From NCBI RefSeq assembly GCF_029215975.1, contig NZ_JAEMVD010000001.1:124001-188000 (forward strand): DNA of 64,000 nucleotides, read 5' to 3'. Under the pieces are notes generated by a model. The model had not been told where the DNA came from. It saw only the letters and a list, made by a program, of their open reading frames with translations, and ran no database searches. Positions within the stretch are counted from its first letter, which is position 1; each line of letters starts with the position of its first letter. This DNA comes from Sulfurimonas sp. SAG-AH-194-C20. GTDB lineage: Bacteria; Campylobacterota; Campylobacteria; Campylobacterales; Sulfurimonadaceae. Shown here one piece after another: positions 28,847 through 38,892 of the stretch. Both the position numbers and the translations under genes were made by a program.

Positions 28847-29673
28847 TAAAAATCTTCATCTTTATCATCAATTATCTCTTTCCAAAGATAGTTTCTCTTA
28901 AAATAATCCATATCAAACTCAATTTTGGCTTCATCAAATTCAAAAGCTACAACGACTCCTTTCCAGGGGTCTGATAATTTCTTTGTTGTATAGAGTCCAT
29001 TAGTATATCTAATCAAGGTGTCATTAGAAATAATAATAAACCTACCATCTGTTTGTTTGAGAATTTCCACCATTGCATAAAGTCCAAAACCTGCATTTTT
29101 TTCTTGACCATACATTTTTTGAGGTGTTGCAGTAATTCCTTTTTTTAGTGCTTTATGTATAGCTTCTTCTTCTGTCGTAATGTCATTAAATTTTAGTTTT
29201 AAATTTGAAAGAAATCCTACACCTCTATCTGAGATTGCAAATTGAATTTTCTTATTTGTTGGATAGTATTGTGCCATTACATGTCCATCAGATTGTGCAT
29301 GGTCAGCTACATTATTCATTAATTCTAAAAATAGGTAGTGCAGGTAATGTTTTAAATCCTTATTATCTGTATCTGTTAAATCTTTGAAATTTTTAAGCAT
29401 TACATCGGTTAATTGTGTTGAGATTGTTTCTAGTCCTGCACGTGTTTTAACTATAGATATTGGACTAAATGTTTTGCAAAACTTATAATCGGAAGTTAGC
29501 ATATTATAAATGTAGTCATTATCTGTTGTAAGTTGAAAATTAACATCACTGTTATAGGCACTTGTCATAGAAATGAAAATTGGTTCAACCCACTTGATAT
29601 CTTCAAATAAATTATTATTGTTATTAAATAAATTACTATATTTTTCGATGTTTGATATCTTAATTTTTTTCAT
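28843..29673 (-). CDS. GHKL-type ATP-binding protein (anti-sigma/HATPase-like)
   Basis: LFLELMNNVADHAQSDGH (N-box); FAISDRGVGF (G1); AGFGLYAMVEILKQ. Confidence 0.8.
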   Translation of the reverse strand: MKKIKISNIEKYSNLFNNNNNLFEDIKWVEPIFISMTSAYNSDVNFQLTTDNDYIYNMLTSDYKFCKTFSPISIVKTRAGLETISTQLTDVMLKNFKDLTDTDNKDLKHYLHYLFLELMNNVADHAQSDGHVMAQYYPTNKKIQFAISDRGVGFLSNLKLKFNDITTEEEAIHKALKKGITATPQKMYGQEKNAGFGLYAMVEILKQTDGRFIIISNDTLIRYTNGLYTTKKLSDPWKGVVVAFEFDEAKIEFDMDYFKRNYLWKEIIDDKDEDFY

Positions 29674-29676
29674 AAA

Positions 29677-31152
29677 TTACTCCTTCTGTTTTATACTTTG
29701 CATTATAGCAAATGATATTACAGTCCCAAGTGCTATCTGCCATGCAAAACCAATGCTAAACCCAAATGTATAGGGTTGTAGAGCAAGAACAGTTAAAAAT
29801 CCTCCACCAAGAGCAAAAGGGACAGTTTTTACACTTCCTCTCTTGGTGAAAATTGCTGAGAAAAACACACCGAGTAGACCAGTGTAAGCAAACGCCATAA
29901 CTCCAAGCGCAAAACCTATGAGTGAAAGTTCTGCATATCTTTGCCAGAAGTAAGAGAGGATTGCCATGAGGGTGAGTGTAAGAGCAAAAAAGAGGACTGC
30001 GTTTCTTGAGGCTTTTATGAAGTGTCTCTCATCTGTATTTGGATTTTTTGCTAGTTTATAAGGCTTGTAGAGATCTTCTATGGCGACAGACGCCATGGCT
30101 CCTAAAACAGAGTTTGTGCTTGAGAGTGCGGCAGCTATGGCTCCGACAGTTACAAAACCACGAAGACCTTCAGGCATTTCGTTTAAGATATAGTACATAA
30201 AGATAGTGATTTTTTCACCCTTAAAAGTTTGTAAAACTTCCGTGCTTTGGTAGTGAACAAAAAGTAAAGCCCCAATGCTTAAAAAAAGTAAAACGATAGG
30301 AATAGTAAAAAGGATAGAGAGCAGAAGTGAACGAGAGGCTTCATCTTTGTTTTTACAGCTTAGAACCCGTTGTGTCATGTCTTGGTCGAGTCCAAACGCA
30401 GCAATGTTGAGGAGTAACCATCCACTTAAAAGCCCGATAATACTAAACTTCCCATCTAAAGAAGTATCTATAAACACTAACTTGTCACTTGCATTTAAAG
30501 TAGCTAGAATATCTACACCCTCTAAAGAAGTGTAAAGATAAAACACAACAAGTACTCCAGCACTAACATAGGTAATAGCCTGAATGATGTCACTCAAAAT
30601 AACAGACTTTACCCCACCAAAGTAAGTATAAGCTAAAGCCCCAAGAACTAAGATAAGAATGGAGATAAGCATATGAACAAACGCGATGTCAAGAAAAAGT
30701 ATCATGCTTATAGCGAGTGCCGCGATGTAGAGTCTAGCCCCACTAGCCATAACACGACCGACAAGAAACATAACACCAGCTTGTTTTTTCGCACTCTCAC
30801 CATAACGATTTTCTAAAAGTTCATAAACTGTGATGGCATTTATCTCATAAAACTTTGGCACAAAGTATTTCGCTACAAATATAACTCCAAGAAGAGAAGA
30901 GAAGTAAAATCCGATGAGTGTAAAGTTGTGAGAGTAAGAAAACTCAGGCACACCGAGAAAAGTAGCGGCTGACTGAGTAGTTGCGAGTATGCTGATGGCA
31001 ACTGCGAGAAGTGGCATGGCGTTTGAAGCGGTGAAGTACTCTTTTGTTGAGTTTATTTTAGAGCGAGAAAACCAGTAAGAGCTAAAGGCTAAAACACCAA
31101 AGTAAGCTAAAAATATAAGCCAGTCAAGAGAGGAAAAAGTACTATTTATCAA
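29677..31152 (-). CDS. sodium:solute symporter family protein
   Basis: ~13 TM helices; SSS-family pattern (STKEYFTASNAMPLLAVAISILATTQSAATFLGVPEF...). Confidence 0.9.
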   Translation of the reverse strand: MINSTFSSLDWLIFLAYFGVLAFSSYWFSRSKINSTKEYFTASNAMPLLAVAISILATTQSAATFLGVPEFSYSHNFTLIGFYFSSLLGVIFVAKYFVPKFYEINAITVYELLENRYGESAKKQAGVMFLVGRVMASGARLYIAALAISMILFLDIAFVHMLISILILVLGALAYTYFGGVKSVILSDIIQAITYVSAGVLVVFYLYTSLEGVDILATLNASDKLVFIDTSLDGKFSIIGLLSGWLLLNIAAFGLDQDMTQRVLSCKNKDEASRSLLLSILFTIPIVLLFLSIGALLFVHYQSTEVLQTFKGEKITIFMYYILNEMPEGLRGFVTVGAIAAALSSTNSVLGAMASVAIEDLYKPYKLAKNPNTDERHFIKASRNAVLFFALTLTLMAILSYFWQRYAELSLIGFALGVMAFAYTGLLGVFFSAIFTKRGSVKTVPFALGGGFLTVLALQPYTFGFSIGFAWQIALGTVISFAIMQSIKQKE

Positions 31153-32806
31153 GAGCTTCTCTTAGCTGAGACATAAAAACTTTTCCAGGGTCATTTTTCT
31201 CTGTTCTGTATGACTTATCATTTTCTAACCAAAGTTTTGAGTCTTCATACTCTCTATACTCGTAATGCCCAAAGACATTTTTTATACTTGGGTATTTACT
31301 CTTGAGGTACTCTATGAGTCTGATGTTTGCGCGAAGTTGTGCTGGCGTCAGGTCTTCTTTTGTGTTACTCTCTCCTCCAACATTTTCTATACCTATACTT
31401 GAGTAGTTTAAGCCTATGACATGTCTTGCCATAATGTTCTCAGGCATGAGTTGGTAGATAACACCTTTACGGTTGATGAGAAAATGAGCTGAGACATTTA
31501 GAGCCGATGCTTTAGCGATGTCAGCTCTATCGCTAAAAAGAAGTTCAGGATTTAAACGCTCAAATGACTGCTCAAAACTCATCACAGCAGTCCAGTGCAC
31601 GACTACACTTTTAGGCACAATTTTAATGTTTATTACTTCAAGTGAGTAGTGCGTTTTGATGTACTCCTTAGTTAGCTCTATGCGTTTGTCTGTAAAGATG
31701 ATGGGCTTTTGTATGATAGAATTTTTCGTATGCATATTTTGAATGCGTCTGTTTGCAGCTTTTATTTGTCCTAAGGGTATAGCACCACTTTTGACCTGTT
31801 TATATATAGTGTCGATTATCTCAGTGATGCTATTGTGTGCGAGTTGATTTCCAAAGAGCAGTATATCTACCCCTGCGTTTATGGCTAAAGTTGTACTCTC
31901 TTTAAGTGTATAGTGTGCAGATATAGCTTTCATCTGCATATCATCACTGATGATAAGACCTTTAAAGTGAAGTTCATTTCTAAGTAGGTCTGTGTTTATT
32001 TTACAAGAAAGTGTCGCTGGATACTGAGCATCAAGATGTTTGTTAAAAACATGTGCTGTCATAATGGTGTCAGCTCTATTTTCTTTGATGAGAGTTTTGT
32101 AAGGCTCTAGTTCTTTTTGACTCCAAGTCTCACTCACATCCACAAAACCCTTATGCGAATCTCCAAGAGAAGAACCATGACCGGGAAAGTGTTTTAATAC
32201 GGAGATGATGTTTTTCTCTCTTTGTGCATCTATCACTAAAGAAGCATACTTTACTACATCTTCACTTTTTTCACCAAAAGAGCGCTCAAGTCCAACTATA
32301 ACTCTGTTTTTTGGATTGACACTTAGGTCTACTACTGGAGCAAAGTTGAGGTTAATGCCGACATTTTTTAGCATCTGTGCTTGGGTAGCATATATCTCTT
32401 TTGCCTTAGCTGCGTTTAGCTTGGATACCTCAAACGCAGAGGGAATTTTGACAAAACCATACTGCGGTTTAAGTCGAGCAACTTTTCCTCCCTCTTGGTC
32501 TATGGCGATAAAAAGAGGTTTTTTAGAGTAGTTTTGTAAGTCTTGGGTGAGTTGTTTTACTTGATAGGGATTGAGTATGTTTTTTACCCGTTTTTTATCC
32601 TTATAAAACCTATCAAAAAGTATAACACCACCTAAGTTGTAAGTCTGGATGTCTTTAATAACTTGTGAATTGTAGAAAACAGCTTGATCTTCAAAACCTA
32701 CGACAAGCATTCTCCCTATCATTTTTTTAAGTTCTATATCTTCAACGGAGGTTGCATTTAGTAGTAAAACTGTTTGTAAAAGTAGAAAAAATATTCTCAT
32801 TGACAT
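31142..32806 (-). CDS. GH3 beta-N-acetylhexosaminidase (NagZ-like) fused to C-terminal N-acetylmuramoyl-L-alanine amidase (Amidase_2)
   Basis: GH3: FIAIDQEGGKVARL...SVLKHFPGHGSSLGDSHKG...LIISDDMQM; C-term: VVHWTAVMSFEQSF...VSAHFLINRKGVIYQL...NVFGHYEYREY. Confidence 0.88.
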   Translation of the reverse strand: MSMRIFFLLLQTVLLLNATSVEDIELKKMIGRMLVVGFEDQAVFYNSQVIKDIQTYNLGGVILFDRFYKDKKRVKNILNPYQVKQLTQDLQNYSKKPLFIAIDQEGGKVARLKPQYGFVKIPSAFEVSKLNAAKAKEIYATQAQMLKNVGINLNFAPVVDLSVNPKNRVIVGLERSFGEKSEDVVKYASLVIDAQREKNIISVLKHFPGHGSSLGDSHKGFVDVSETWSQKELEPYKTLIKENRADTIMTAHVFNKHLDAQYPATLSCKINTDLLRNELHFKGLIISDDMQMKAISAHYTLKESTTLAINAGVDILLFGNQLAHNSITEIIDTIYKQVKSGAIPLGQIKAANRRIQNMHTKNSIIQKPIIFTDKRIELTKEYIKTHYSLEVINIKIVPKSVVVHWTAVMSFEQSFERLNPELLFSDRADIAKASALNVSAHFLINRKGVIYQLMPENIMARHVIGLNYSSIGIENVGGESNTKEDLTPAQLRANIRLIEYLKSKYPSIKNVFGHYEYREYEDSKLWLENDKSYRTEKNDPGKVFMSQLREALDK

Positions 32807-33351
32807 CCCTCTGTACTAAGTAATAGTTTATTTATATCATTAATCGCTTTAAAGATAAGTGATTTCGTTTTTTCTTTTGTAACACTCTGTGGCTCAAAGT
32901 GATCGCTTACTACTTTTAAGATATGAAAGTTTTTTATAGCGGGGGAATGGAGAACTGCATCTAAAAATCCATAAGACTCCATATCTACTAAATCATATTT
33001 TGCTTCACTTAAGGCTTCATCTACACAGACAATATCCTTTTTATTTTTAGCAAAACCTTGAGAGACTCCATTATAGACAACTACACCTATATCCATCAAA
33101 GTGCCTATCTTAGAGCTACTTTTCGCAGCACAAATCCCGATGTTGAGAAAGATGTCAGTATCACAAATATCATATTGATTGATAAGTGTCTGTGTTGCTT
33201 CTCTCGCACTTTTAATACCAACCCCACTTAATATAATTTTTCTAGTATCATCATAATAGAGTGAAAAACTACCTAAATGAGATTTTTGAAGTTTATACTT
33301 ATCTACAAATGCTTGAACTTCGCTCTTAAGTGCCATAACTATATAAGTCAA
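32797..33351 (-). CDS. nucleoside phosphorylase/nucleosidase-family protein
   Basis: LSGVGIKSAREATQTLI...DIFLNIGICAAKSS...DLVDMESYGFLDAV. Confidence 0.75.
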   Translation of the reverse strand: MTYIVMALKSEVQAFVDKYKLQKSHLGSFSLYYDDTRKIILSGVGIKSAREATQTLINQYDICDTDIFLNIGICAAKSSSKIGTLMDIGVVVYNGVSQGFAKNKKDIVCVDEALSEAKYDLVDMESYGFLDAVLHSPAIKNFHILKVVSDHFEPQSVTKEKTKSLIFKAINDINKLLLSTEGCQ

Positions 33352-33408
33352 TAAGTTTTCCTTTAAAGTTTATTTCGATATTATAGTGAAAATATTATAA
33401 GGAAATTT

Positions 33409-33750
33409 TTGATGGCACTTACAAATCCTGATTATTCAAATTTAGATTATGATGATATGGCAAAGAATATTGGGCTTAAACCAAAGCATATACCATTGCT
33501 TTTAAGCAGTTATCTTGAAGAAGCTCAACCACTTTTTGCAAGTTTAGAAACGGCAATCGCAAAAAATGATTATGAGACCATTAAAAAGAATGCTCATTCA
33601 TTAAAGGGTAGCTCTGGGAACATGCGTTTTACTGAGCTCTATGATATGGCAAAAGAAATGGAGCTTTCAGCAGCAGAGAGTAACTCTTCTTTTGAATATG
33701 CAAAGTATTTAGAGGCAATAAGTATAGCAGTCGCAACAATTAAGATATAA
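33409..33750 (+). CDS. Hpt-domain protein
   Basis: NAHSLKGSSGNMRFTELYDMAKEME phosphoacceptor-His motif. Confidence 0.85.
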   Translation: MMALTNPDYSNLDYDDMAKNIGLKPKHIPLLLSSYLEEAQPLFASLETAIAKNDYETIKKNAHSLKGSSGNMRFTELYDMAKEMELSAAESNSSFEYAKYLEAISIAVATIKI

Positions 33751-33775
33751 ATAAATAATTTTAGCTATACTTTCA

Positions 33776-33885
33776 GTTCTCTTCTTTAGACCTGTGCAAT
33801 GGTTGCTACGGATAATGGGTCAGGGTAGGAATACAGCAGCCCACCTTTAGCAATTATGTGCCGCAGGTATCTGGAGAAGAGTCTT
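33776..33885 (+). ncRNA. ffs: signal recognition particle RNA (4.5S-like)
   Basis: GGGTCAGGGTAGGAATACAGCAGCCC core (GGAA tetraloop flanked by GTA/TAC; AGCAGCC); long-range pairing TTCTCTTCTTTAGACCTG with CAGGTATCTGGAGAAGAG. Confidence 0.85.
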
Positions 33886-33997
33886 CTACTATAAAACATT
33901 TCACATATAAATTTTCCCGATACATACTTTTTAATAATGATAAAATAATAATTTTTTACTATAATAGAGTATTTAATAATAAGAAAAGGTTCACCTT

Positions 33998-34399
33998 ATG
34001 AAATATACAACAAATAAAAAAGCTTTCTCACTCATAGAGCTGATGATAGTTATTGTTATTTTAGGACTACTTGCAGCTATGGTAATGCCGAGTCTTACAG
34101 GTAAAGGTGAAGAGGCGAAACGCGACTTGGTTTGTGTACAGATGAAGTCTATTTATGATGGTGCTTTAGATATGTACAAGATAAAAAATAGTGTTTATCC
34201 CGCAACCGAGGAAGGTATTAAAGCATTAACTGAAGATGACTCTTACTTTAAAGATGGAAAAATGCCAAAAGACTCATGGGGTCAAGAGTTTATCTATTTA
34301 AATGATGATGGTAGCATCGAACTTATATCTTTAGGTGCTGATAAAAAAGAGGGTGGAAAGAAAGAGGGCAAAGATATAAGACTGAGTGAGTGTAAGTAA
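33998..34399 (+). CDS. gspG: type II secretion major pseudopilin GspG
   Basis: FSLIELMIVIVILGLLAAMVMPSLTGKGEEAKRDL...YKIKNSVYPATEEGIKAL...DSWGQEFIYL. Confidence 0.92.
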   Translation: MKYTTNKKAFSLIELMIVIVILGLLAAMVMPSLTGKGEEAKRDLVCVQMKSIYDGALDMYKIKNSVYPATEEGIKALTEDDSYFKDGKMPKDSWGQEFIYLNDDGSIELISLGADKKEGGKKEGKDIRLSECK

Positions 34400-34928
34400 A
34401 GGCGTGAAAAAAGCTTTTTCTCTTATAGAATTGATGATAGTTATAGTAATTATCGGGGTGATTTACACCCTTGCTGTGAGTAAGCTACAAAATGTAGGTG
34501 CACAAAAACCAGTTCCAAGTTTGAAAAATCTTAAAGAGTACCTCTTTACTTATGTAAAAGAAGAGACTAAAGAGGTGAAACTTTTGTGTTTAGGTGCATG
34601 TGAGAGTTGTGATGTTTATGTTGATGATGTGAAACAAGAGAAGAAAATAGAGCCTTTTTTTGATGACAGCATAGAAGTATATAAATATGATTTTTCACAA
34701 GGGACACGAAAAGTTCAAGATGCAGTTTTTTTTAACGAAGAGGGGAGACAAGAAGATGTCTGTTTTTCATTTACTATGAGTAGAAATTCAATAAGCGAGC
34801 AAGTTCTCATTGTTTTTAAAGAAAAAGCTTATGACTACACAAGCTACTTTACTCCTACAAAAGTGTATGACCACCTAGAAGAATTACTTGAGTCTAAAGA
34901 GATTGTAGTACAAGAAGTAGCACGATGA
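34386..34928 (+). CDS. type IV pilin-like pseudopilin (GspH position)
   Basis: KKAFSLIELMIVIVIIGVIYTLAV prepilin motif; inside T2SS cluster. Confidence 0.7.
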   Translation: MSVSKGVKKAFSLIELMIVIVIIGVIYTLAVSKLQNVGAQKPVPSLKNLKEYLFTYVKEETKEVKLLCLGACESCDVYVDDVKQEKKIEPFFDDSIEVYKYDFSQGTRKVQDAVFFNEEGRQEDVCFSFTMSRNSISEQVLIVFKEKAYDYTSYFTPTKVYDHLEELLESKEIVVQEVAR

Positions 34929-36139
34929 TTTTTAAGTATAAGGGCATAAATGCAGAAGGTAAAAAGCTAAAAGACAGAGTTGAGGCACTCTCTATCACTG
35001 AGGCTAGAAGTAAGCTCAAAGCTATTGGTGTTATCTATGAGTCTTTAGAAGAAGAGAGTCCTAGCCTTTTTGAAAAGTTTGAATTTTTAACAAAATATAA
35101 AATTCCACCAAAAGAGTTGTCTGCACTCTCTCGTGAACTCTCTATGTATATCCGTTCAGGCATAAGCATTGTTGCCGCTTTAAAAGTTGTGCAATCACAC
35201 TATGAGAGTAACAAGAAGATGAAACTTTTTCTCTCTACTATAAGCACACATCTTGATGAGGGACAAAACTTCTACACCGCGTTAGAATCACAAACCATAG
35301 TAGAACTCCCACCATTTTTTAAAGAGTCTATACGGGTGAGCGAGAGTGGTGGTATTTTAGATGAAGTGCTTTTAGAGCTTTCACGTTTTTTAAAAGAACA
35401 AGATAGAATCCATAAAGAGATAAAAGGGGCTTTTGCTTATCCGAGTTTTATGATTATCATCTCTCTAGTTATGATTGCATTTATGCTTACTTTTGTTGTG
35501 CCTCAAATTACAGGTATTTTTGAGAGTATGGATCAAGAATTACCTCTTCCTACTCAGTTTGTTATAGCAGCAGGAGATTTTTTTTCTAGTAACTTTCAGC
35601 TTATGTTAGGGATTATCTTCTTAGTTGTTGTTGTGTTTGTTACATTGAAGAAAAAAGTATATGCTTTTGCCTATGGTGTTGATAAGTTTATGCTCTCCCT
35701 ACCGCTTTTTGGGAGTATCGCTATGAAAAGTGAGTTGGCTCGTTTTGCCTACATTGCTTCACTACTTACCCGCTCAGGTGTTCCTTTTGTTCAGACCATA
35801 AACCTCTCTGCAAACATCTTAAATAACCGTGTTATAAAAGAAATCTTTATCCGTGCGAGTAAAAAAGTTGTTGAGGGAAAACTTCTGTCTGCTGCACTAA
35901 ATGAATCACAAAAGGTCATAGATATTGTATTTATTCAGTCTATCGCTTTAGGAGAGGAAACCTCAGAGCTAGAGAATATTTTAACACATACTTCTGAACT
36001 TTATTTTGAAGAAAACCGAGATAAAATCGCTCTTTTACTGACACTCCTAGAACCAGTACTTATGCTTTTTGTTGGTGGAAGTATAGGTTTTATCGTTGCA
36101 GCAATGCTATTACCTATCTTTTCTATGAGTATCTCTTAG
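34925..36139 (+). CDS. gspF: type II secretion inner-membrane protein GspF
   Basis: IFKYKGINAEGKKLKDRVEA...LSRELSMYIRSGISIVAALKVV; three TM helices. Confidence 0.92.
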   Translation: MIFKYKGINAEGKKLKDRVEALSITEARSKLKAIGVIYESLEEESPSLFEKFEFLTKYKIPPKELSALSRELSMYIRSGISIVAALKVVQSHYESNKKMKLFLSTISTHLDEGQNFYTALESQTIVELPPFFKESIRVSESGGILDEVLLELSRFLKEQDRIHKEIKGAFAYPSFMIIISLVMIAFMLTFVVPQITGIFESMDQELPLPTQFVIAAGDFFSSNFQLMLGIIFLVVVVFVTLKKKVYAFAYGVDKFMLSLPLFGSIAMKSELARFAYIASLLTRSGVPFVQTINLSANILNNRVIKEIFIRASKKVVEGKLLSAALNESQKVIDIVFIQSIALGEETSELENILTHTSELYFEENRDKIALLLTLLEPVLMLFVGGSIGFIVAAMLLPIFSMSIS

Positions 36140-37039
36140 ATGAAACACAACCGTAGTGCCATAGCCCTTCTTATAACCTTGATGTTTGTCATAGTTATAA
36201 CAGTGGCGATAGCTTACGGTTTAAAGCAGGTAAATGATGCAACAAAGATCGTAAAAGAGGAAAACTTTCTCTATCAAAAGAGTATTATCGTTGAAGATAT
36301 ACTTAACATTTTAAAAAACTCTCCGGAGCTTCAAGCCTCAGTTGAAAATAACTCTAGTGCTAATTTTTTTCGGCTTTTGTCACAGGCCTCTTTTATCCCT
36401 TTTGAGTATGAGGGTATAGAGATTTTTCTAAGTATGAAGAGTGCAAGAGCAAAGTTTAATCCAGCGATGTTAGATGAGCCAAAAGTAACCCTTTTGAGAC
36501 AGTACTTATCTAACCATAATGTTAACTCGCAGTATGTAGATATTTTGCTAGATAACATTAGAGGGATTAAAGAAGATAATAGTTATAATAGCAACATATT
36601 TGATGAAAATCCCTATCTTTTTAGAGACTATATCGCCTCTACTAAACATTTAGAGATAATAAACGATTATTACACCAAAGAGTATAACGATAATTCGCTC
36701 GAAGACATAGACTTTAATGCTTTGTTTTATTACGGAAGTAATACAAACATAAGTATTGATATAAACTATGCAACTCCTGAAGTATGGGAGTTTATGCTTA
36801 ACTGTTCGAGAAATAGAGCAGAGTTTTTAAGTGCAGGAGGTGGCTACTATACTTCTTTTGAAGACTTAAATCTAAATGATGATGAGAAAGAGATTTTAAC
36901 TAAAAATTTTAAAAGTAGTTTTTTTGAACCGATAATAGAAATAAATTTAGAGATAACACTAAATGGACAACACTCAAAAATGAGTTTTGAGTATGATATA
37001 AAAAAGAAAAAGGGGTCTAACTTTGCTTACGAAATTTAA
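36140..37039 (+). CDS. GspK-like minor pseudopilin
   Basis: N-terminal hydrophobic helix; size and position between GspF and GspL-like genes. Confidence 0.6.
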   Translation: MKHNRSAIALLITLMFVIVITVAIAYGLKQVNDATKIVKEENFLYQKSIIVEDILNILKNSPELQASVENNSSANFFRLLSQASFIPFEYEGIEIFLSMKSARAKFNPAMLDEPKVTLLRQYLSNHNVNSQYVDILLDNIRGIKEDNSYNSNIFDENPYLFRDYIASTKHLEIINDYYTKEYNDNSLEDIDFNALFYYGSNTNISIDINYATPEVWEFMLNCSRNRAEFLSAGGGYYTSFEDLNLNDDEKEILTKNFKSSFFEPIIEINLEITLNGQHSKMSFEYDIKKKKGSNFAYEI

Positions 37040-37961
37040 ACGCAGTACTAATGCTGTCTTTTTAGACCCTAAATCAAGTGAGACTATTAGCTGTGAGAAA
37101 GGGAAAAAGCTTGATATAATTCTCTCTCCTAGACTCTATTGGGTTAAAAAGATGAAGCTACCTGTTTCAAGTGTACGCGAAGTTACAAAACTTCTTCCCT
37201 CTATCTTTGAGGATTCACTCCCTTTAGGACGCTACTCATACTATGCTTATAAAAGTGAAGATGAGTTCATACTTTTTGCTTTCGAAGATAAAAAAATCCT
37301 TGACTTGATAAGCCAAAGAGGTATCAGCAGTTCTGAAATAGGCAGCATTCGTTTTGCACAGTCTGAGTTTAACTCTTTAGAACATGGTGTGAGTATAAAC
37401 GATAAAGAGTGTATATATCTTCAAGATGGACTACTCGTTTTAGCCCCTTTGTCTTGGGTTCATGAGTCGAAAGACATAGACTTGAGTGAGTTAGAACTCT
37501 CCAAGTATACTATAAAGCTTCAACAGTTTGGGCATATTGTTGATAATAAAAGTCTTTACAAGGTTGGTGGTGTTTTAGTTGCGTTTGTAGTTATTTTATT
37601 AGTTGAGATTTTTATCACAAGTACTAAGATAGGGTCGATAGAAGAAAAGAGAGAAGCACTTTTCACAAAGTATAAACTTCAAGCAACAATGATTCAAAAT
37701 AGATCAACATATGCTAAGTACTCTAAAATATACAAAACACAGACAAAACTTAGAGAAGCAATAGCCGTGTTTTTGACATTACCTCTTAAAGCTACTCAGA
37801 AGATAACACTCCTAGAGTATAAAAACAAAAAACTCTTTGTGAGTATAAGTGGTATTAAAAAAGGAAGTGAGACAGTATTTCTTTCAAAACTTAATGCCAA
37901 AAAGCTCAAGTACAAAACATTTTTTAGTGCTAAAAGTATGAAAGTGGAACTTAGTTTATGA
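37023..37961 (+). CDS. GspL/PilM-like T2SS assembly protein
   Basis: Single mid-protein TM (VGGVLVAFVVILLVEIFI), position in cluster. Confidence 0.5.
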   Translation: MLTKFKRSTNAVFLDPKSSETISCEKGKKLDIILSPRLYWVKKMKLPVSSVREVTKLLPSIFEDSLPLGRYSYYAYKSEDEFILFAFEDKKILDLISQRGISSSEIGSIRFAQSEFNSLEHGVSINDKECIYLQDGLLVLAPLSWVHESKDIDLSELELSKYTIKLQQFGHIVDNKSLYKVGGVLVAFVVILLVEIFITSTKIGSIEEKREALFTKYKLQATMIQNRSTYAKYSKIYKTQTKLREAIAVFLTLPLKATQKITLLEYKNKKLFVSISGIKKGSETVFLSKLNAKKLKYKTFFSAKSMKVELSL

Positions 37962-38365
37962 ATCAGGTGAATCCTCTACATATAGGTGGACTACTCCTTG
38001 TAATCATCATGTTTTTATTTTTTAAACTAGGTGAAGTTAAGAGTGAGTTGGGTGAAGTTAAGAGTGAGTTTCTTGTGAGTGAGGCACTAGCAGTTGACTT
38101 AAAAGCTTTAAAGTCTATTTATGTAGATAAGAAGAAGGTGAAAAATAGGATTGAGAAAATTCTTAGAACTACATCTATAAAAACAGCAGCTTTAAGCCTT
38201 AACCACAAGAAAAAGTTTATAAAAATCAGTTCAAAAAGTATGGATAGTAGAGTTTTAAATACTTTAATGGGTAAAGTTTTAAATGACTCCTTCAATATCA
38301 CTACTTTAAAGATAAAAAGACTCAACGATACCAAGGCTAGTTTAGAAATGGAAATACAATGGTAA
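37958..38365 (+). CDS. GspM-like T2SS protein
   Basis: Short protein with N-terminal TM after the GspL-like gene; ATGA overlap. Confidence 0.45.
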   Translation: MNQVNPLHIGGLLLVIIMFLFFKLGEVKSELGEVKSEFLVSEALAVDLKALKSIYVDKKKVKNRIEKILRTTSIKTAALSLNHKKKFIKISSKSMDSRVLNTLMGKVLNDSFNITTLKIKRLNDTKASLEMEIQW

Positions 38366-38892
38366 AAAAACTCTTAAAGCTTTTTGCCTATATTCTTTTT
38401 TTTATTTTTGCACTTATAGTGTTTGTTCCAAAGTCTAGTGTGTACTATCTTTTAGAAAAAAATCTAAAAAAGTTTGATGTAGTTGTCTCTAAAGAGAGCC
38501 TTAGTGAGAGTCTCTTTTCACTAGAAGCAGATAATTTAGAGGTAAGTGTAAAGGGAATTGAGGGGGGTGTTGTAGAAACAGCAAATATAACTTTTCTACT
38601 CTTTTACAATAATGTAAGCTTTAGAAATATTAAACTTTCATCTTTAGTTGAGGCTCATTTACCATCGGAGATAGATAGAATTGATGTAACTTATACTCTT
38701 TTTCATCCTTTAGTTTTAGTGCTTCATGCAAAGGGGCAGTTTGGTGAGATAAATGGAGAGTTTAATATACTAAAAAGAGATTTAAATGTTACATTAAGAC
38801 CAACAAATACAATGCTCAAAAAGTATAAACTAAGTATGAAAATATTTCAAAAATATAAAGATGGGGCTTATATATATGCAAAATCTTTCTAA
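38359..38892 (+). CDS. GspN-like T2SS protein
   Basis: N-terminal TM, LEADNLEVSVKGIEGGVVETANITF, position in cluster. Confidence 0.45.
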   Translation: MVKKLLKLFAYILFFIFALIVFVPKSSVYYLLEKNLKKFDVVVSKESLSESLFSLEADNLEVSVKGIEGGVVETANITFLLFYNNVSFRNIKLSSLVEAHLPSEIDRIDVTYTLFHPLVLVLHAKGQFGEINGEFNILKRDLNVTLRPTNTMLKKYKLSMKIFQKYKDGAYIYAKSF

